NCBI GenBank assembly: GCA_021805865.1 | Contig: JAJZDX010000019.1 | Span: forward strand, 31,718 to 95,717 | Length of the DNA stretch: 64,000 nucleotides | Reading direction: 5' to 3' | DNA from: Pseudomonadota bacterium | GTDB lineage: Bacteria > Pseudomonadota > Gammaproteobacteria > Steroidobacterales > Steroidobacteraceae | Shown here: positions 21,404 to 30,095 of the stretch, piece after piece | Position numbering within the stretch: the stretch's first letter is position 1 | Layout of the letters: each line of letters starts with the position of its first letter | Notes under the pieces: generated by a model | Seen by the model: only the letters and a program-made list of their open reading frames with translations | Told to the model about the DNA's origin: nothing | Databases searched by the model: none | Program-made: the position numbers and the translations under genes

Positions 21404-22702
21404 TCATGGGTGTGCAGCTGCAAAGCCGACCGGTTGGACCAAGGCCGGTGCGCCAAAATCGACGAGATGCGCGTGCGCGGCCTGGAAATACAGAGTCCAG
21501 AACCGCTGCAGGTTTCGCAGTGACTGCTGCCGATCGGGTATCGGAGGAGCGGCGGACGCGCGCTGCGCAACGGCAGGGGTAGGAGCCGCGGCAGGGGTTT
21601 GGACCGGCTGGGCATGGGCGGTGCGCCGCATCTGCTGCTGCAGGGCGCGCAGTCTCTCAATAGCGGGCTTGTATCCCTGCCGGGCGGCCAGTTGGAACCA
21701 GTGGACGGCGGTCGGGAAATTCTGGGTTACGCCCCGGCCTTTTGCGTACATGATACCCAGATTGTCTTGCGCCGGAGCGTCTCCCTGGTGGGCAGCCAGT
21801 TGGAACCAGTGGACGGCGGTCGGGAAATTCTGGGTTACGCCCCGGCCTTTTGCGTACATGATACCCAGATTGTCTTGCGCCGGAGCGTATCCCTGGTGGG
21901 CAGCCAGTTGGTACCAGTGGACGGCGAGCGGGAGATTCTGAGTTACGCCCTTGCCGTTGTTATACATGTTACCAAGGTTGAATTGCGCCACAGCGTCTCC
22001 CTGCTGGGCGGCCAGGCGGTACCAATGGACAGCAAGCGGCAGATTCTGGGTTACGCCCTTGCCGTTGTTATACATGTTACCAAGGTTGAATTGCGCCACA
22101 GCGTCTCCCTGCTGGGCGGCCAGGCGGTACCAATGGACAGCAAGCGGCAGATTCTGGGTTACGCCCTTGCCGTTGTTATACATGTTACCAAGGTTGAATT
22201 GCGCCACAGCGTCTCCCTGCTGGGCGGCCAGTCGGTACCAGTGGACGGCGAGCGGGAGATTCGGAGTTACGCCCTTGCCGTATTGGTACATCATACCCAG
22301 GTTGGTTTGTGCTAGAGCGGTTCCCTGCTGGGCGGCCAGTCGGTACCAGTGGACGGCGAGCGGGAGATTCGGAGTTACGCCCTGGCCCTGTTGGTACATG
22401 AAACCCAGGTTGGTTTGCGCTGGCGCGTATCCCTGGTGGGCGGCCAGTCGGTACCAGTGAAATGCGAGCGGCAGATTCGGGGTAACGCCCTTGCCGTTTT
22501 GGTACATGACACCCAGGACTGTTCCCGCCGCAGGGTCGCCCTGAGTGGCTGCGTCCTGCAATTGAACGAACGCGCTTCGGTTGTGTTGAGACACGAAGGC
22601 GCGGGCGAGTGCCACTGCGCGAGCCCATGTCATGGCATCGGCCGGCTGCGCGAATGCGGTCAGAACGAGGCCCAGAACGATGAGACGAGTGAATCCGGTC
22701 AC
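21404..22702 (-). CDS. Exported protein with eight Sel1 repeats and shared C-terminal signature
   Basis: 432 residues from GTG 22702 (another GTG at 22708 is possible; GAGG lies upstream). Signal peptide TRLIVLGLVLTAFAQPADA. Eight Sel1 repeats of exactly 36 residues (about 56-343), each of the form A-x-A-Q-x-N-L-G-x-M-Y-x-x-G-x-G-V-T-x-N-(L/F)-P-x-A-V-H-W-(Y/F), several nearly identical at DNA level. A Pro/Ala linker then leads to the C-terminal signature LQRFWTLYFQAAHAHLVDFG, APALVQPVGF. Sel1 solenoids mediate protein-protein contacts; a scaffold or adaptor in the periplasm is the likely role (inference). Confidence 0.85.
   Translation of the reverse strand: MTGFTRLIVLGLVLTAFAQPADAMTWARAVALARAFVSQHNRSAFVQLQDAATQGDPAAGTVLGVMYQNGKGVTPNLPLAFHWYRLAAHQGYAPAQTNLGFMYQQGQGVTPNLPLAVHWYRLAAQQGTALAQTNLGMMYQYGKGVTPNLPLAVHWYRLAAQQGDAVAQFNLGNMYNNGKGVTQNLPLAVHWYRLAAQQGDAVAQFNLGNMYNNGKGVTQNLPLAVHWYRLAAQQGDAVAQFNLGNMYNNGKGVTQNLPLAVHWYQLAAHQGYAPAQDNLGIMYAKGRGVTQNFPTAVHWFQLAAHQGDAPAQDNLGIMYAKGRGVTQNFPTAVHWFQLAARQGYKPAIERLRALQQQMRRTAHAQPVQTPAAAPTPAVAQRASAAPPIPDRQQSLRNLQRFWTLYFQAAHAHLVDFGAPALVQPVGFAAAHP
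21674..22537 (-). repeat. Eight tandem 108-bp units encoding Sel1 repeats
   Basis: The coding sequence is a head-to-tail array of 108-bp units. The two units nearest the 3' end of the gene (about 21706-21921) are almost identical to each other, and three central units (about 21920-22250) are almost identical to one another including synonymous positions. This implies recent unit duplication or ongoing homogenisation, and the copy number can be expected to vary between strains. Confidence 0.85.
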
Positions 22703-22776
22703 GTGCACACCTCAGCCAGTCTCCGGGACGCCCCCGAGACCGTCATGCGAATTCGCACCCAAGCGTCGAACTCCCG

Positions 22777-24261
22777 TCAGTCTTTGAAAAGGTCCTCCGC
22801 CAGGGTCTGCACCCGGGCGTGCTCGTCCTTGACCTGATTGAAGAAATCGAGCAGCTTCATCTGCTCGGCGCTGCCGAGCCCCGCCGATCGCTCCCGGAAG
22901 CGCTCCTTGCGCGCCGCGGCGTCGCCGAGGGCGAAGATCTCCTGTGCGGCGGCGCGCAACTGCTCGTCCGCCGCGCTGATCGGATTCCCGGCGGGCACCG
23001 CAGGCGATGCGGAGCGGCTGGCCGGGCCACCCGGTGTCACGGGCGGCGCATCGGGCTCCCGAATCATCCCCGCCAGATCCTCCTGGCGCAGCTTCTCGCC
23101 CTGCCGGCGGTTATAGAACGCCATGAACGAGACCCGGGAGGGGCTCTGCGCATACTCGGGGATGTGCTCGGTCAGGTACTGGCGCAGCTCTGCGAGGCGC
23201 GACTCGGCGCGATTGAGGTACGGGGAGGCGATGGCGCGCACGTACGTCTCGTAATGGGATTCGCCGCGGGTCAGCTCGAACGCCTGCTCGCCATCGCCGA
23301 GAAAGGCATGCTGGAACGAGAAGAGGAATCCGGCGCTCTGCGTCATGATGTAAATGAAGGACAGCAGCGCCGCGGCGCCGAAGCCCTGTCCGGCGTTCTC
23401 GCGCGCAATCTCCTTGGCCACGCGGTCACGCGCCTGCTGCTGCGCTTGCTGGATCGCCGGCGGCAGGGACGTGGAGTTGCCCGAGCTCATGGCGGCGAAC
23501 GGGTTGCTGCTCGAGGAGGAGAGGCCGTGGTGCTCCAGATGCACCACCTGATGGGTTTCCGCTTCCTTGATGCCTTCCCAGCGGATGTAGAAGATGAACG
23601 CCAGGGCCGCCCCGAGTACCACCACCGTCGCGAACGTCGGCCACAGCGAGCCGCGATCGCGCGAGCCCTTCGACACCCGTGCCGCGAAGCGGATCTCAGG
23701 CGTCTGTGCCGCATCCGCCGCCTGCGCCATGGACAGGGAGATCGGCCGAATGCGATCAAGGGCGTCTGGATCCTTCTCGCCCACGACGCTCTTGAACAAG
23801 GCCGCCTTCTTGTAGGATCGCCCCGCGGAGTGCGTGAGGATCAGCATGCCGAAGGCGAAGGCGAACGCAATGATCCAGCCGACGTAGCCGATCTGGGCGG
23901 CGGACATCTCCTGCGACACCCAGGGTGCGAGCAGGAACCCCGTGCCCGCCGCCTCCGCGAGGGTGAGTGCGACCAGCAAGAGGTGCTGCCAGAGCTCCAT
24001 CGGGCGGGTGTCGCTCTGGTAGGAATGCACCAGATACGCATAGGCGTTCTCGAACACCGGCTTCGAGGAGATGTTCTCGCCGAAGGCCGCGTAGTAATCG
24101 TTGCACAGGCGCAGCTCCGGGTCGGGCAGCCCGAGCGGATCCTCGCGCCAGGCATTCCCCGCGAGGCTGCGGGTATCGGTCTTGAGCCTCTCGAGCTTGC
24201 CGATCTGCCCGAACAGCGGCACGGGCAAGGCGTAGAGAAAGTCGAACAGTTGCGCTTTCAT
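22777..24261 (-). CDS. Multi-pass inner-membrane protein of the Sel1/OmpA cluster
   Basis: 494 residues from ATG 24261 (GAGGTG about 7 nt upstream). Predicted membrane segments: LLLVALTLAEAAGTGFLLAP and YVGWIIAFAFAFGMLIL (about 105-160), TFATVVVLGAALAFIFYI (about 215), and AALLSFIYIMTQSAGFLFSF (about 310-330). Soluble parts are an N-terminal ~95 residues, a Ser-rich and Gln/Ala-rich loop between segments 3 and 4, and a charged C-terminal ~165 residues rich in helix. I do not recognise a family. Between the OmpA-type lipoprotein gene (74 bp upstream) and the 8-repeat Sel1 gene (74 bp downstream), all on one strand; it may be the inner-membrane platform of the system. Confidence 0.7.
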   Translation of the reverse strand: MKAQLFDFLYALPVPLFGQIGKLERLKTDTRSLAGNAWREDPLGLPDPELRLCNDYYAAFGENISSKPVFENAYAYLVHSYQSDTRPMELWQHLLLVALTLAEAAGTGFLLAPWVSQEMSAAQIGYVGWIIAFAFAFGMLILTHSAGRSYKKAALFKSVVGEKDPDALDRIRPISLSMAQAADAAQTPEIRFAARVSKGSRDRGSLWPTFATVVVLGAALAFIFYIRWEGIKEAETHQVVHLEHHGLSSSSSNPFAAMSSGNSTSLPPAIQQAQQQARDRVAKEIARENAGQGFGAAALLSFIYIMTQSAGFLFSFQHAFLGDGEQAFELTRGESHYETYVRAIASPYLNRAESRLAELRQYLTEHIPEYAQSPSRVSFMAFYNRRQGEKLRQEDLAGMIREPDAPPVTPGGPASRSASPAVPAGNPISAADEQLRAAAQEIFALGDAAARKERFRERSAGLGSAEQMKLLDFFNQVKDEHARVQTLAEDLFKD

Positions 24262-24334
24262 CGCGACACCTCGGCTTTTGGTCTGGCACGGGCGCTCGAG
24301 CCCCGTGCCGCGGTGGCGCATTGCACGGGGTGAT

Positions 24335-25981
24335 TCACTGGCGGATCGCGAACGTGGAGGTCGCCAGATAGCTCTGGCCGATCAGCGGGTAGTAAATACG
24401 CGCCGGCCCGCGGCCGGCATGAGCCGGCACGAACAGATCCATGCACTGCATCGGCCCGCCGACGAACAGGCGGTACAAGGTACCGCGGCGCCCGCGGTAG
24501 ACGTTCACCGGCACCAGCCTCGAGTAGGTGGGCTGGCGCTCATGGAATCGAGCGTAGTCCCGATAGATGTCGAGCCGCGGATCCGGTACCGGTAATCCGG
24601 AGGACTTCGGCACGTAGGCATCGAGGATCGCCACCAGATTGCCGTGCGGCTCGCTCAGCCAGGGCGCGCCGTAGAAGCCCGGCAGGTCATCACGCACCGG
24701 CAATACGCGTCCCGAGGTCAGATTGCGCACCGCGCTCGCGAGGTGCGGGCGGTCGCTGGTGCAGGCTCCAATCAGCGCCGGTGCGTCCCCGGCATGGGCC
24801 GCACGGATGAAGCGGAACATCGAATGGCTGCGCAGCCTGCCGAGATCGATCGGCGGCACCGCGCCCTGCAGTGCCGCTCCTCCGAAATCGTAGGCACCGG
24901 GCGGCAGACCCGCGCGGCGTGCGACGGTCGGGCTCGGGGAGGCGGCAGCGAGGGTTACCGGCCGGCGCGCGACGGAGCGGTGCTGCACTTTCCACGCCAG
25001 ACGCTTTGCCCCCGCTGCCATGCGCTCAAGAAACGAGGCATGGGGGCCGGCGCGCGCCGGCTCCGCGGCGGCTCCCTGCGCGAGCGGCGGTGGAGTCGGG
25101 CGGTAAGTCACTCCGGCAAAATCGGCCGGGTTCGCCGTTCGCTGGCTCAGATAGCGCGTCAGTTGGGCCTGGGAGGCGACATCCACGATCTGTACACGAC
25201 GGTTCTCCTGCCGGCCGCGTGCGGTGGCATTGTTTCCGATCGGCAGCGCATCGCCCGCGCCCTGGTAATAGATGTCATAGCCCGGGACGCCGCGCGCGGC
25301 GAAGATCTCGGCGACGACCCGGGCGCGCGCCTCGGATAAGCGCTCCGCCCACAACGGATCGGAGGTCTGGGCCGCGTGCGCCACGATCAGCACCTTGCGG
25401 TGCTCGGCGGCGGCGATGGCCTGGGGCGGCGCCTTCGGTCCAAGCGACGCGACCAGCACGCGGGGGGTGTACTGCGCTCCGATCTGCTCGAGGTAGCCAC
25501 GCGCCCCCGGCACCAGGTGCGCCGAGCGCGGCTCGAAGATCACGCCTTGATCCTGGATCTGCACGTCGAGTCCGAGCGTATGCTTGCCGCCGATCCCGAG
25601 CTTGGCCGGCGTGATCGTGGCGCTGGCGAGTTTGAGGTGATCCTGCTGTGCGATCCGGTACAACGCGCAGCGGCGCTCATCGATGGTGTGCCCAATCCAT
25701 CCCCCGACCGTGGCGCCGACGGCCGCCCCGACCAGCGTGCCCTTGTCGTTCTTCGCGACACGATGGCCGATGAAGGCGCCGACCACCGCGCCCGTCGCAA
25801 TGCCGATATCACTGGCGTTGTTCGAGCAGGGATCGGGGTTGTCGAAAAGATTGGTGACCCGGTGCTGGATTGTGGCGAGGAACTGCGGCTCGTGCACCCC
25901 CGTGCTCGTCACGCAGCCGCTCGAGGCGAGCAGCGCCGCGGCGCACAGGCCGCCTGCGAAGGCTCGCATCCGCGGTCTCAT
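24335..25981 (-). CDS. OmpA-domain lipoprotein with glycine-zipper segment
   Basis: 548 residues from ATG 25981. Lipoprotein-like signal ([17 protein letters not shown]). Next is a Gly-zipper membrane-insertion motif pair (GIATGAVVGAFIGHRV and GTLVGAAVGATVGGWIGHTI, about residues 50-90). An OmpA-C-like domain at about 150-275 has the peptidoglycan-binding pattern (FEPRSAHLVPGARGYLEQI, ERLSEARARVVAEIF, QENRRVQI). The C-terminal ~270 residues are unrecognised and contain two Cys. It probably sits at the outer membrane and grips peptidoglycan. First gene of the minus-strand cluster; a divergent Sel1 gene lies 239 bp away. Confidence 0.8.
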   Translation of the reverse strand: MRPRMRAFAGGLCAAALLASSGCVTSTGVHEPQFLATIQHRVTNLFDNPDPCSNNASDIGIATGAVVGAFIGHRVAKNDKGTLVGAAVGATVGGWIGHTIDERRCALYRIAQQDHLKLASATITPAKLGIGGKHTLGLDVQIQDQGVIFEPRSAHLVPGARGYLEQIGAQYTPRVLVASLGPKAPPQAIAAAEHRKVLIVAHAAQTSDPLWAERLSEARARVVAEIFAARGVPGYDIYYQGAGDALPIGNNATARGRQENRRVQIVDVASQAQLTRYLSQRTANPADFAGVTYRPTPPPLAQGAAAEPARAGPHASFLERMAAGAKRLAWKVQHRSVARRPVTLAAASPSPTVARRAGLPPGAYDFGGAALQGAVPPIDLGRLRSHSMFRFIRAAHAGDAPALIGACTSDRPHLASAVRNLTSGRVLPVRDDLPGFYGAPWLSEPHGNLVAILDAYVPKSSGLPVPDPRLDIYRDYARFHERQPTYSRLVPVNVYRGRRGTLYRLFVGGPMQCMDLFVPAHAGRGPARIYYPLIGQSYLATSTFAIRQ

Positions 25982-26220
25982 CGCTGCGCCCCGCAAGGGC
26001 TGATCGAACTGACTGCATCGATTGCGCTCTGCGCTCGCACCGTCGGCATTACGACGCACCTCGTGTTGTTCTGCTTTGGCGCGTCCCTGTCGCGACATGC
26101 CCGGGTATCCTTGTGGACAGTGGCATCGGCAGGCAACCCCCCCAAACGGGGGGATGCGCGGGCGGCCGCCGCGAGGCGAACATCCGCGCCGGGGTCGGTC
26201 AACGGCCGTGGAGAGTGCCC
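25982..26220. promoter_or_regulatory. Divergent intergenic region between OmpA-type and Sel1 genes
   Basis: 239 bp that must carry the promoters for the minus-strand cluster and the plus-strand Sel1 gene. A G/C-run hairpin (CCCCCCC AAA CGGGGGG, about 26138-26156) lies in the 5' leader of the plus-strand gene. No clear -35/-10 pair is visible. Confidence 0.35.
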
Positions 26221-27183
26221 ATGGGCAAGCGTTGGGTGTACGGGTTGCTCATGCTCGTGGCGATGGGGGTTGCGGCGGGCGCGCAGCCCCCGTCCACGCC
26301 TTTCACCGGCAAGGTGGTGCGCGCCATGCAGTCTCCCGGAGGACTCCTCGCGCTGTTTGGCGTCACGCCCCCCGCGCCCCGCCTCCCGCCAGGCATGGCC
26401 TCCGCCCTGGCCGGCGTGCCCCCCGTCGTTATCGCGCTCGCCCATTCGCCGCCGGCCGGTGCGCCGGCGGGGGCGAGGCTCTCACCCGCAGCGGCGCGGC
26501 GGCAAGCCATCCGCGATAATGCGCTCGGCGTCGAGTACGACAAAGGCATCGGCGAGCCGCAAGACGCCGCCCTGGCCGCCTACTGGTACGGCCAGGCCGC
26601 GCGCCTCGGCTACGCCAAGGCGCAGTACAACCTCGCCAACGACTATTACTTCGGCCGCGGCGTGCCGCAAAGCTACGCTGAAGCTAACGCATGGTTCAGA
26701 GTCGCCGCCCGCCAGGGCTACAAGTGGGCCGAGTGGTCGCTGGGACAGGACGAATACTACGGTCGCGGCGGACCGAAAAACTGGCCGCGCGCGCTGTACT
26801 GGCTGCAGCGGGCCTCCGCCTACGGGCTCTACGGCTCGGAGCTCGATGCGCTGCAGGTCTGGCAGCGCCACCGGCAGGAGCGCGCCGAGGCACGGGCAGT
26901 GCCGCCCTCGAGCGGTTGCACCAGCCGGAGCGGTCCCCGGCAGCTCACGGTGATAAACGAATCTCCCGATTCGAAGCGAATCACCGAGGTCGAAATCGAC
27001 GGAGGTCTCTCGCCGCTGTTCGGCGTAAACGAGTATCTCGCGCCCGGACACGAAATGGTGTTCCCGGTCTTTCCGTACGCGACCGATCCTGAAAACTACA
27101 CGGTCACGCTGGTCGGGATCTGGCACTCCTTCCTCTACCGCGTCCGGTCCTGCAACCAGATGACGATCGTCTTCCGGCAATAG
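26221..27183 (+). CDS. Exported Sel1-repeat protein, divergent from the cluster
   Basis: 320 residues from ATG 26221 with GGAGAG 6 nt upstream. Signal peptide WVYGLLMLVAMGVAAGAQP. A Pro/Ala-rich N-terminal part is followed by Sel1 repeats at about 98-210 (NALGVEYDKGIGEPQDAALA, YNLANDYYFGRGVPQSYAEA, WSLGQDEYYGRGGPKNWPRA). The C-terminal ~100 residues form a beta-rich domain not recognised (QLTVINESPDSKRITEVEID, then VTLVGIWHSFLYRV). It lacks the tail shared by three of the minus-strand Sel1 proteins. Probably a further component of the same system by position. Confidence 0.75.
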   Translation: MGKRWVYGLLMLVAMGVAAGAQPPSTPFTGKVVRAMQSPGGLLALFGVTPPAPRLPPGMASALAGVPPVVIALAHSPPAGAPAGARLSPAAARRQAIRDNALGVEYDKGIGEPQDAALAAYWYGQAARLGYAKAQYNLANDYYFGRGVPQSYAEANAWFRVAARQGYKWAEWSLGQDEYYGRGGPKNWPRALYWLQRASAYGLYGSELDALQVWQRHRQERAEARAVPPSSGCTSRSGPRQLTVINESPDSKRITEVEIDGGLSPLFGVNEYLAPGHEMVFPVFPYATDPENYTVTLVGIWHSFLYRVRSCNQMTIVFRQ

Positions 27184-27343
27184 GGGCGGCGATCCGGCAT
27201 CCCCCTGCGCATTTGTCTTCAGCGCAGCGCTTCAGTACATTTGCACACATAGCGCATCGGGGCGGGTCGCTCGGCGGGGAGGCTGCGGAGCGCTCGCGTG
27301 CGAGGAGGGTGCGCCTCGCTCACGCGCGACAACGAAGAATCAC

Positions 27344-27964
27344 ATGCACATCCTGCTGGTGGATGATCACGCCTTGTTCCGCAGCGGCTTGCGGCTGCTG
27401 CTCACCTCGCTCCGTCCGGAGGTCCGCTTCCTCGAAGCCGCGAGCGTCGAGCAGGCCTTGGCGCGGGCGCGAGAGCATCAAGACATCCGGCTCTGTCTGC
27501 TCGATCTGGACCTGAAACAGGATCACGGACTGCCGGCGATCGGCCGGATCAGACAGTGCGCTCCCACCGCCGCCGTCGTGATCGTTTCGGCCGCTGATGA
27601 CCCGGTCACGGTGCGTGCGTGCATCGATGCCGGCGCCATGAGTTACATCACCAAGAGCGCCTCACCGGAAGTATTGACGCTCGCTCTGCAGCGCGTGCTC
27701 GACGGCGAGGTGTTCCTGCCGTGCAGCCTTCAGACCGACACCGGCGGGTCTGCGACCTCCGTGCCGGCTCTGAGCCGGCGCCAGCAGGATGTGCTCGCTG
27801 GTCTCAACCGGGGACTTTCGACCAAGTCAATCGCCCGGGAACTGGTGCTCTCCGAGCACACGGTCAAGGAATACCTGTGTGAAATCTTCCGCCTCCTCGA
27901 GGTGCACAATCGCACCGAGGCGGTTATCAAGGCGAGCCTTCTGCGCCTGCGCCCTCATGCTTGA
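27344..27964 (+). CDS. LuxR-family two-component response regulator
   Basis: 206 residues. Receiver domain with acidic pair Asp7/Asp8 (ILLVDDHALFRSG), phosphoacceptor Asp54 (LCLLDLDLKQDHG) and a switch Lys in SYITKSAS. C-terminal LuxR helix-turn-helix at about 145-200 (SRRQQDVLAGLNRGLSTKSI, LSEHTVKEYLCEIFRLL). It overlaps the next gene by 8 nt, so the kinase is almost certainly its partner. It lies beside the Sel1/OmpA cluster and may control it (inference). Confidence 0.92.
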   Translation: MHILLVDDHALFRSGLRLLLTSLRPEVRFLEAASVEQALARAREHQDIRLCLLDLDLKQDHGLPAIGRIRQCAPTAAVVIVSAADDPVTVRACIDAGAMSYITKSASPEVLTLALQRVLDGEVFLPCSLQTDTGGSATSVPALSRRQQDVLAGLNRGLSTKSIARELVLSEHTVKEYLCEIFRLLEVHNRTEAVIKASLLRLRPHA

Positions 27965-29729
27965 GGGCGCCCACCTCGATCGCAGCCAGCACGCGGAGTT
28001 GCGTGACGAGCTGCTCACGCTGCACGCCCGCATCCTGCTGCGCATGCCGATTTTCGAGCTGGCACTGATCGGTGCGGTCGCTTGGATCGTACTGCCCGAG
28101 ATCGCGCTATCCGTGTTTCTCGTGTGGGCTGGATTCGCGCTCGGTGTCGAGTGCGTGCGCGCCGCAGCGGCGCGCTGGGCACTGGGGAGACTCGCCGGGA
28201 ACCGGCCGCCGCACATCGAGACGGTGTTCGTGGCGCTCGATGGGGCCGCGGGGCTCGCGACCGGTTCGGCGGCCGTGCTGTTCCTCGCGCACATCCCGAT
28301 CCTCTCACAGGCGATTCTGGAAACGACGCTGTATAGCGTTGCCGCCGCGGGCGTCGCGGTCGCGATGTCTTCCAGGCGCTTTTCCGGCGCCTACTCCGCG
28401 CTGGTCTTGCTCTGCGCCGCCGCGGCTTGGAGCATGGCACACCCGGGTAAAGCGCCGGTGGTAATCGCCCTGACCGCCGCATACTGGCTATTTCTCATCG
28501 GCGTGTCTGGGGACAGCAGGCGGCTGCTGCGCCGCTCGCTCGACATTCGCTCTCAGCGCGATGCGGCGCTGCGTGCGCTCGAGCAGCGCAATCAGGAGTT
28601 TCAAGAGATGGCCTCGCGCGCCGAGCATACCGCTCTCACGCGCGCCCGCGTGCTGGCCGCCGTCAGCCACGATCTGCGCCAGCCCCTGCACGCGCTCTCC
28701 GCCTACAGCGCGGTGCTGCTGGCGAGCCCGAGTGCACAGACGCTGCAGGAGGCTGGGTACAACATCGACACGCTGGTACGCTCGCTTGGGGAGATTCTGG
28801 GCGAGCTGTTCGATCTGTCGCGACTCTCGAGCGGCGGCTACCGCCTGCAGCATGAGCCATTCGCGCTCGATCGGCTCGTTGCGGGCGTGTGCGCGGAGTT
28901 CGCACCCGGGGCAGCGGCGAAGGGCTTGGCGCTCACCTGGGAAGCCGCGCCCGTGGAGTTGATTGGTGATGTGAGCGCCATCGGACGGATCGTGCGCAAT
29001 CTGCTGGACAATGCGATCAAATACACCGACCGAGGCGAAGTGCGGGTGAGGATCGCACAGGTTGCGGGTGAGGCGATTTTGGAGGTGTGCGACACGGGCC
29101 GGGGTATCGCCGCCGAGGAGCACCAGCGCATCTTCGAGGAGTTCTATCAGATCGAGAGCGCGGGCGAAGATCGTCCACAGGGCGTTGGTCTTGGCCTCTC
29201 GATCGTGAAGCATCTGTGCGAGCTGATGCACGTGCGGTTGGAGCTGTGCTCGAGCCTCGGGGCAGGTACTCGGTTCACGGTCAGGATGCCAGGGGCGCGC
29301 GCCGGCACCGGTGCGATCGAGGTTCTGCGCTCGATCGAGCGCGGCCGTGAGTCCTGGCGCGGCGCGCGAGCCTACGTCGTCGATGACGATCCGGCGGTAT
29401 GCACCAGCATGCAGGTGCTGCTGACGCTCTGGGGCTTCGAGGTGCACTGTGCGGGCTCGGCAGCCGAAGCCGAAGTTCTCATCGCCCAGCGCGGCCGACC
29501 CGATCTCTTGCTGATCGATCAGCGGCTGCCGCACGCGCAGGATGGCGCCACCGTCGCGGCGCGCGCATGCGCCGCGCACGGCGAGTTCCCCGTTCTGGTC
29601 ATCACGGGCGAGAGTGCGGAGTCCGCGTTGCGCAGCGCCCGGGAGCATCGCTACACCGTGCTGCAGAAGCCGGTCCCGTTCGATACCCTGTACGCGGCCG
29701 TGAGCACCGCGATGCAGCCATCCGCCTGA
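27957..29729 (+). CDS. Hybrid sensor histidine kinase with C-terminal receiver domain
   Basis: 590 residues from ATG 27957, within the end of the response-regulator gene. About five to six membrane segments fill residues 28-180 with no extracytoplasmic sensor domain of size, so the signal is probably sensed in the membrane. Coiled coil (about 190-225), then H-box SHDLRQPLHALSAY with phospho-His at 238, N-box RNLLDNAIKYT at about 346, G-boxes CDTGRGIAAEE and GVGLGLSIVKHL, and a receiver domain from about 470 with phosphoacceptor Asp near 521 (LLIDQRLPHAQDG). The layout and the SHDLRQPL box are those of orphan-sensor kinases paired with LuxR regulators. Confidence 0.9.
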   Translation: MLEGAHLDRSQHAELRDELLTLHARILLRMPIFELALIGAVAWIVLPEIALSVFLVWAGFALGVECVRAAAARWALGRLAGNRPPHIETVFVALDGAAGLATGSAAVLFLAHIPILSQAILETTLYSVAAAGVAVAMSSRRFSGAYSALVLLCAAAAWSMAHPGKAPVVIALTAAYWLFLIGVSGDSRRLLRRSLDIRSQRDAALRALEQRNQEFQEMASRAEHTALTRARVLAAVSHDLRQPLHALSAYSAVLLASPSAQTLQEAGYNIDTLVRSLGEILGELFDLSRLSSGGYRLQHEPFALDRLVAGVCAEFAPGAAAKGLALTWEAAPVELIGDVSAIGRIVRNLLDNAIKYTDRGEVRVRIAQVAGEAILEVCDTGRGIAAEEHQRIFEEFYQIESAGEDRPQGVGLGLSIVKHLCELMHVRLELCSSLGAGTRFTVRMPGARAGTGAIEVLRSIERGRESWRGARAYVVDDDPAVCTSMQVLLTLWGFEVHCAGSAAEAEVLIAQRGRPDLLLIDQRLPHAQDGATVAARACAAHGEFPVLVITGESAESALRSAREHRYTVLQKPVPFDTLYAAVSTAMQPSA

Positions 29730-30095
29730 CCCTGCAGGCGATGCGGCGTGCCGGTTCGCACACGAGCCTCGATTCGCCCTGGAGACGAAGGACACTCGGA
29801 TAAGGCGCGGCGCGAGAGCGGCGACGACGTAGGGTTTTGAAAATCAAGGAAGAAGGTAACTGATCAGCCTTGAGCCATCGGTTGCACGCAAATGCGGCAG
29901 TCGGAGTGCAGGGCATCCAAATGGAGCAGTACGGGCAGGACCTCCGGGGACATCTGCCGGAACGGCAGGAGCGGCCGCGGGCGAAGCGATGCGGAATCTG
30001 ACTGTCCATGGCGCCATTCTGGCAGGGCGGCGGTGGCGCATGCTTCAGGCTGTTCTGTAACGACCGTGGGCGCGTAAGCATTATCATGAGGCCAG
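29730..30095. other. Intergenic region, no recognisable gene
   Basis: 366 bp between the kinase gene and the ArsR-family gene. Open frames on the minus strand have no convincing start or family motif. TATCAT at 30082-30087 just before the regulator start could be a -10 element, without a matching -35. Confidence 0.35.
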
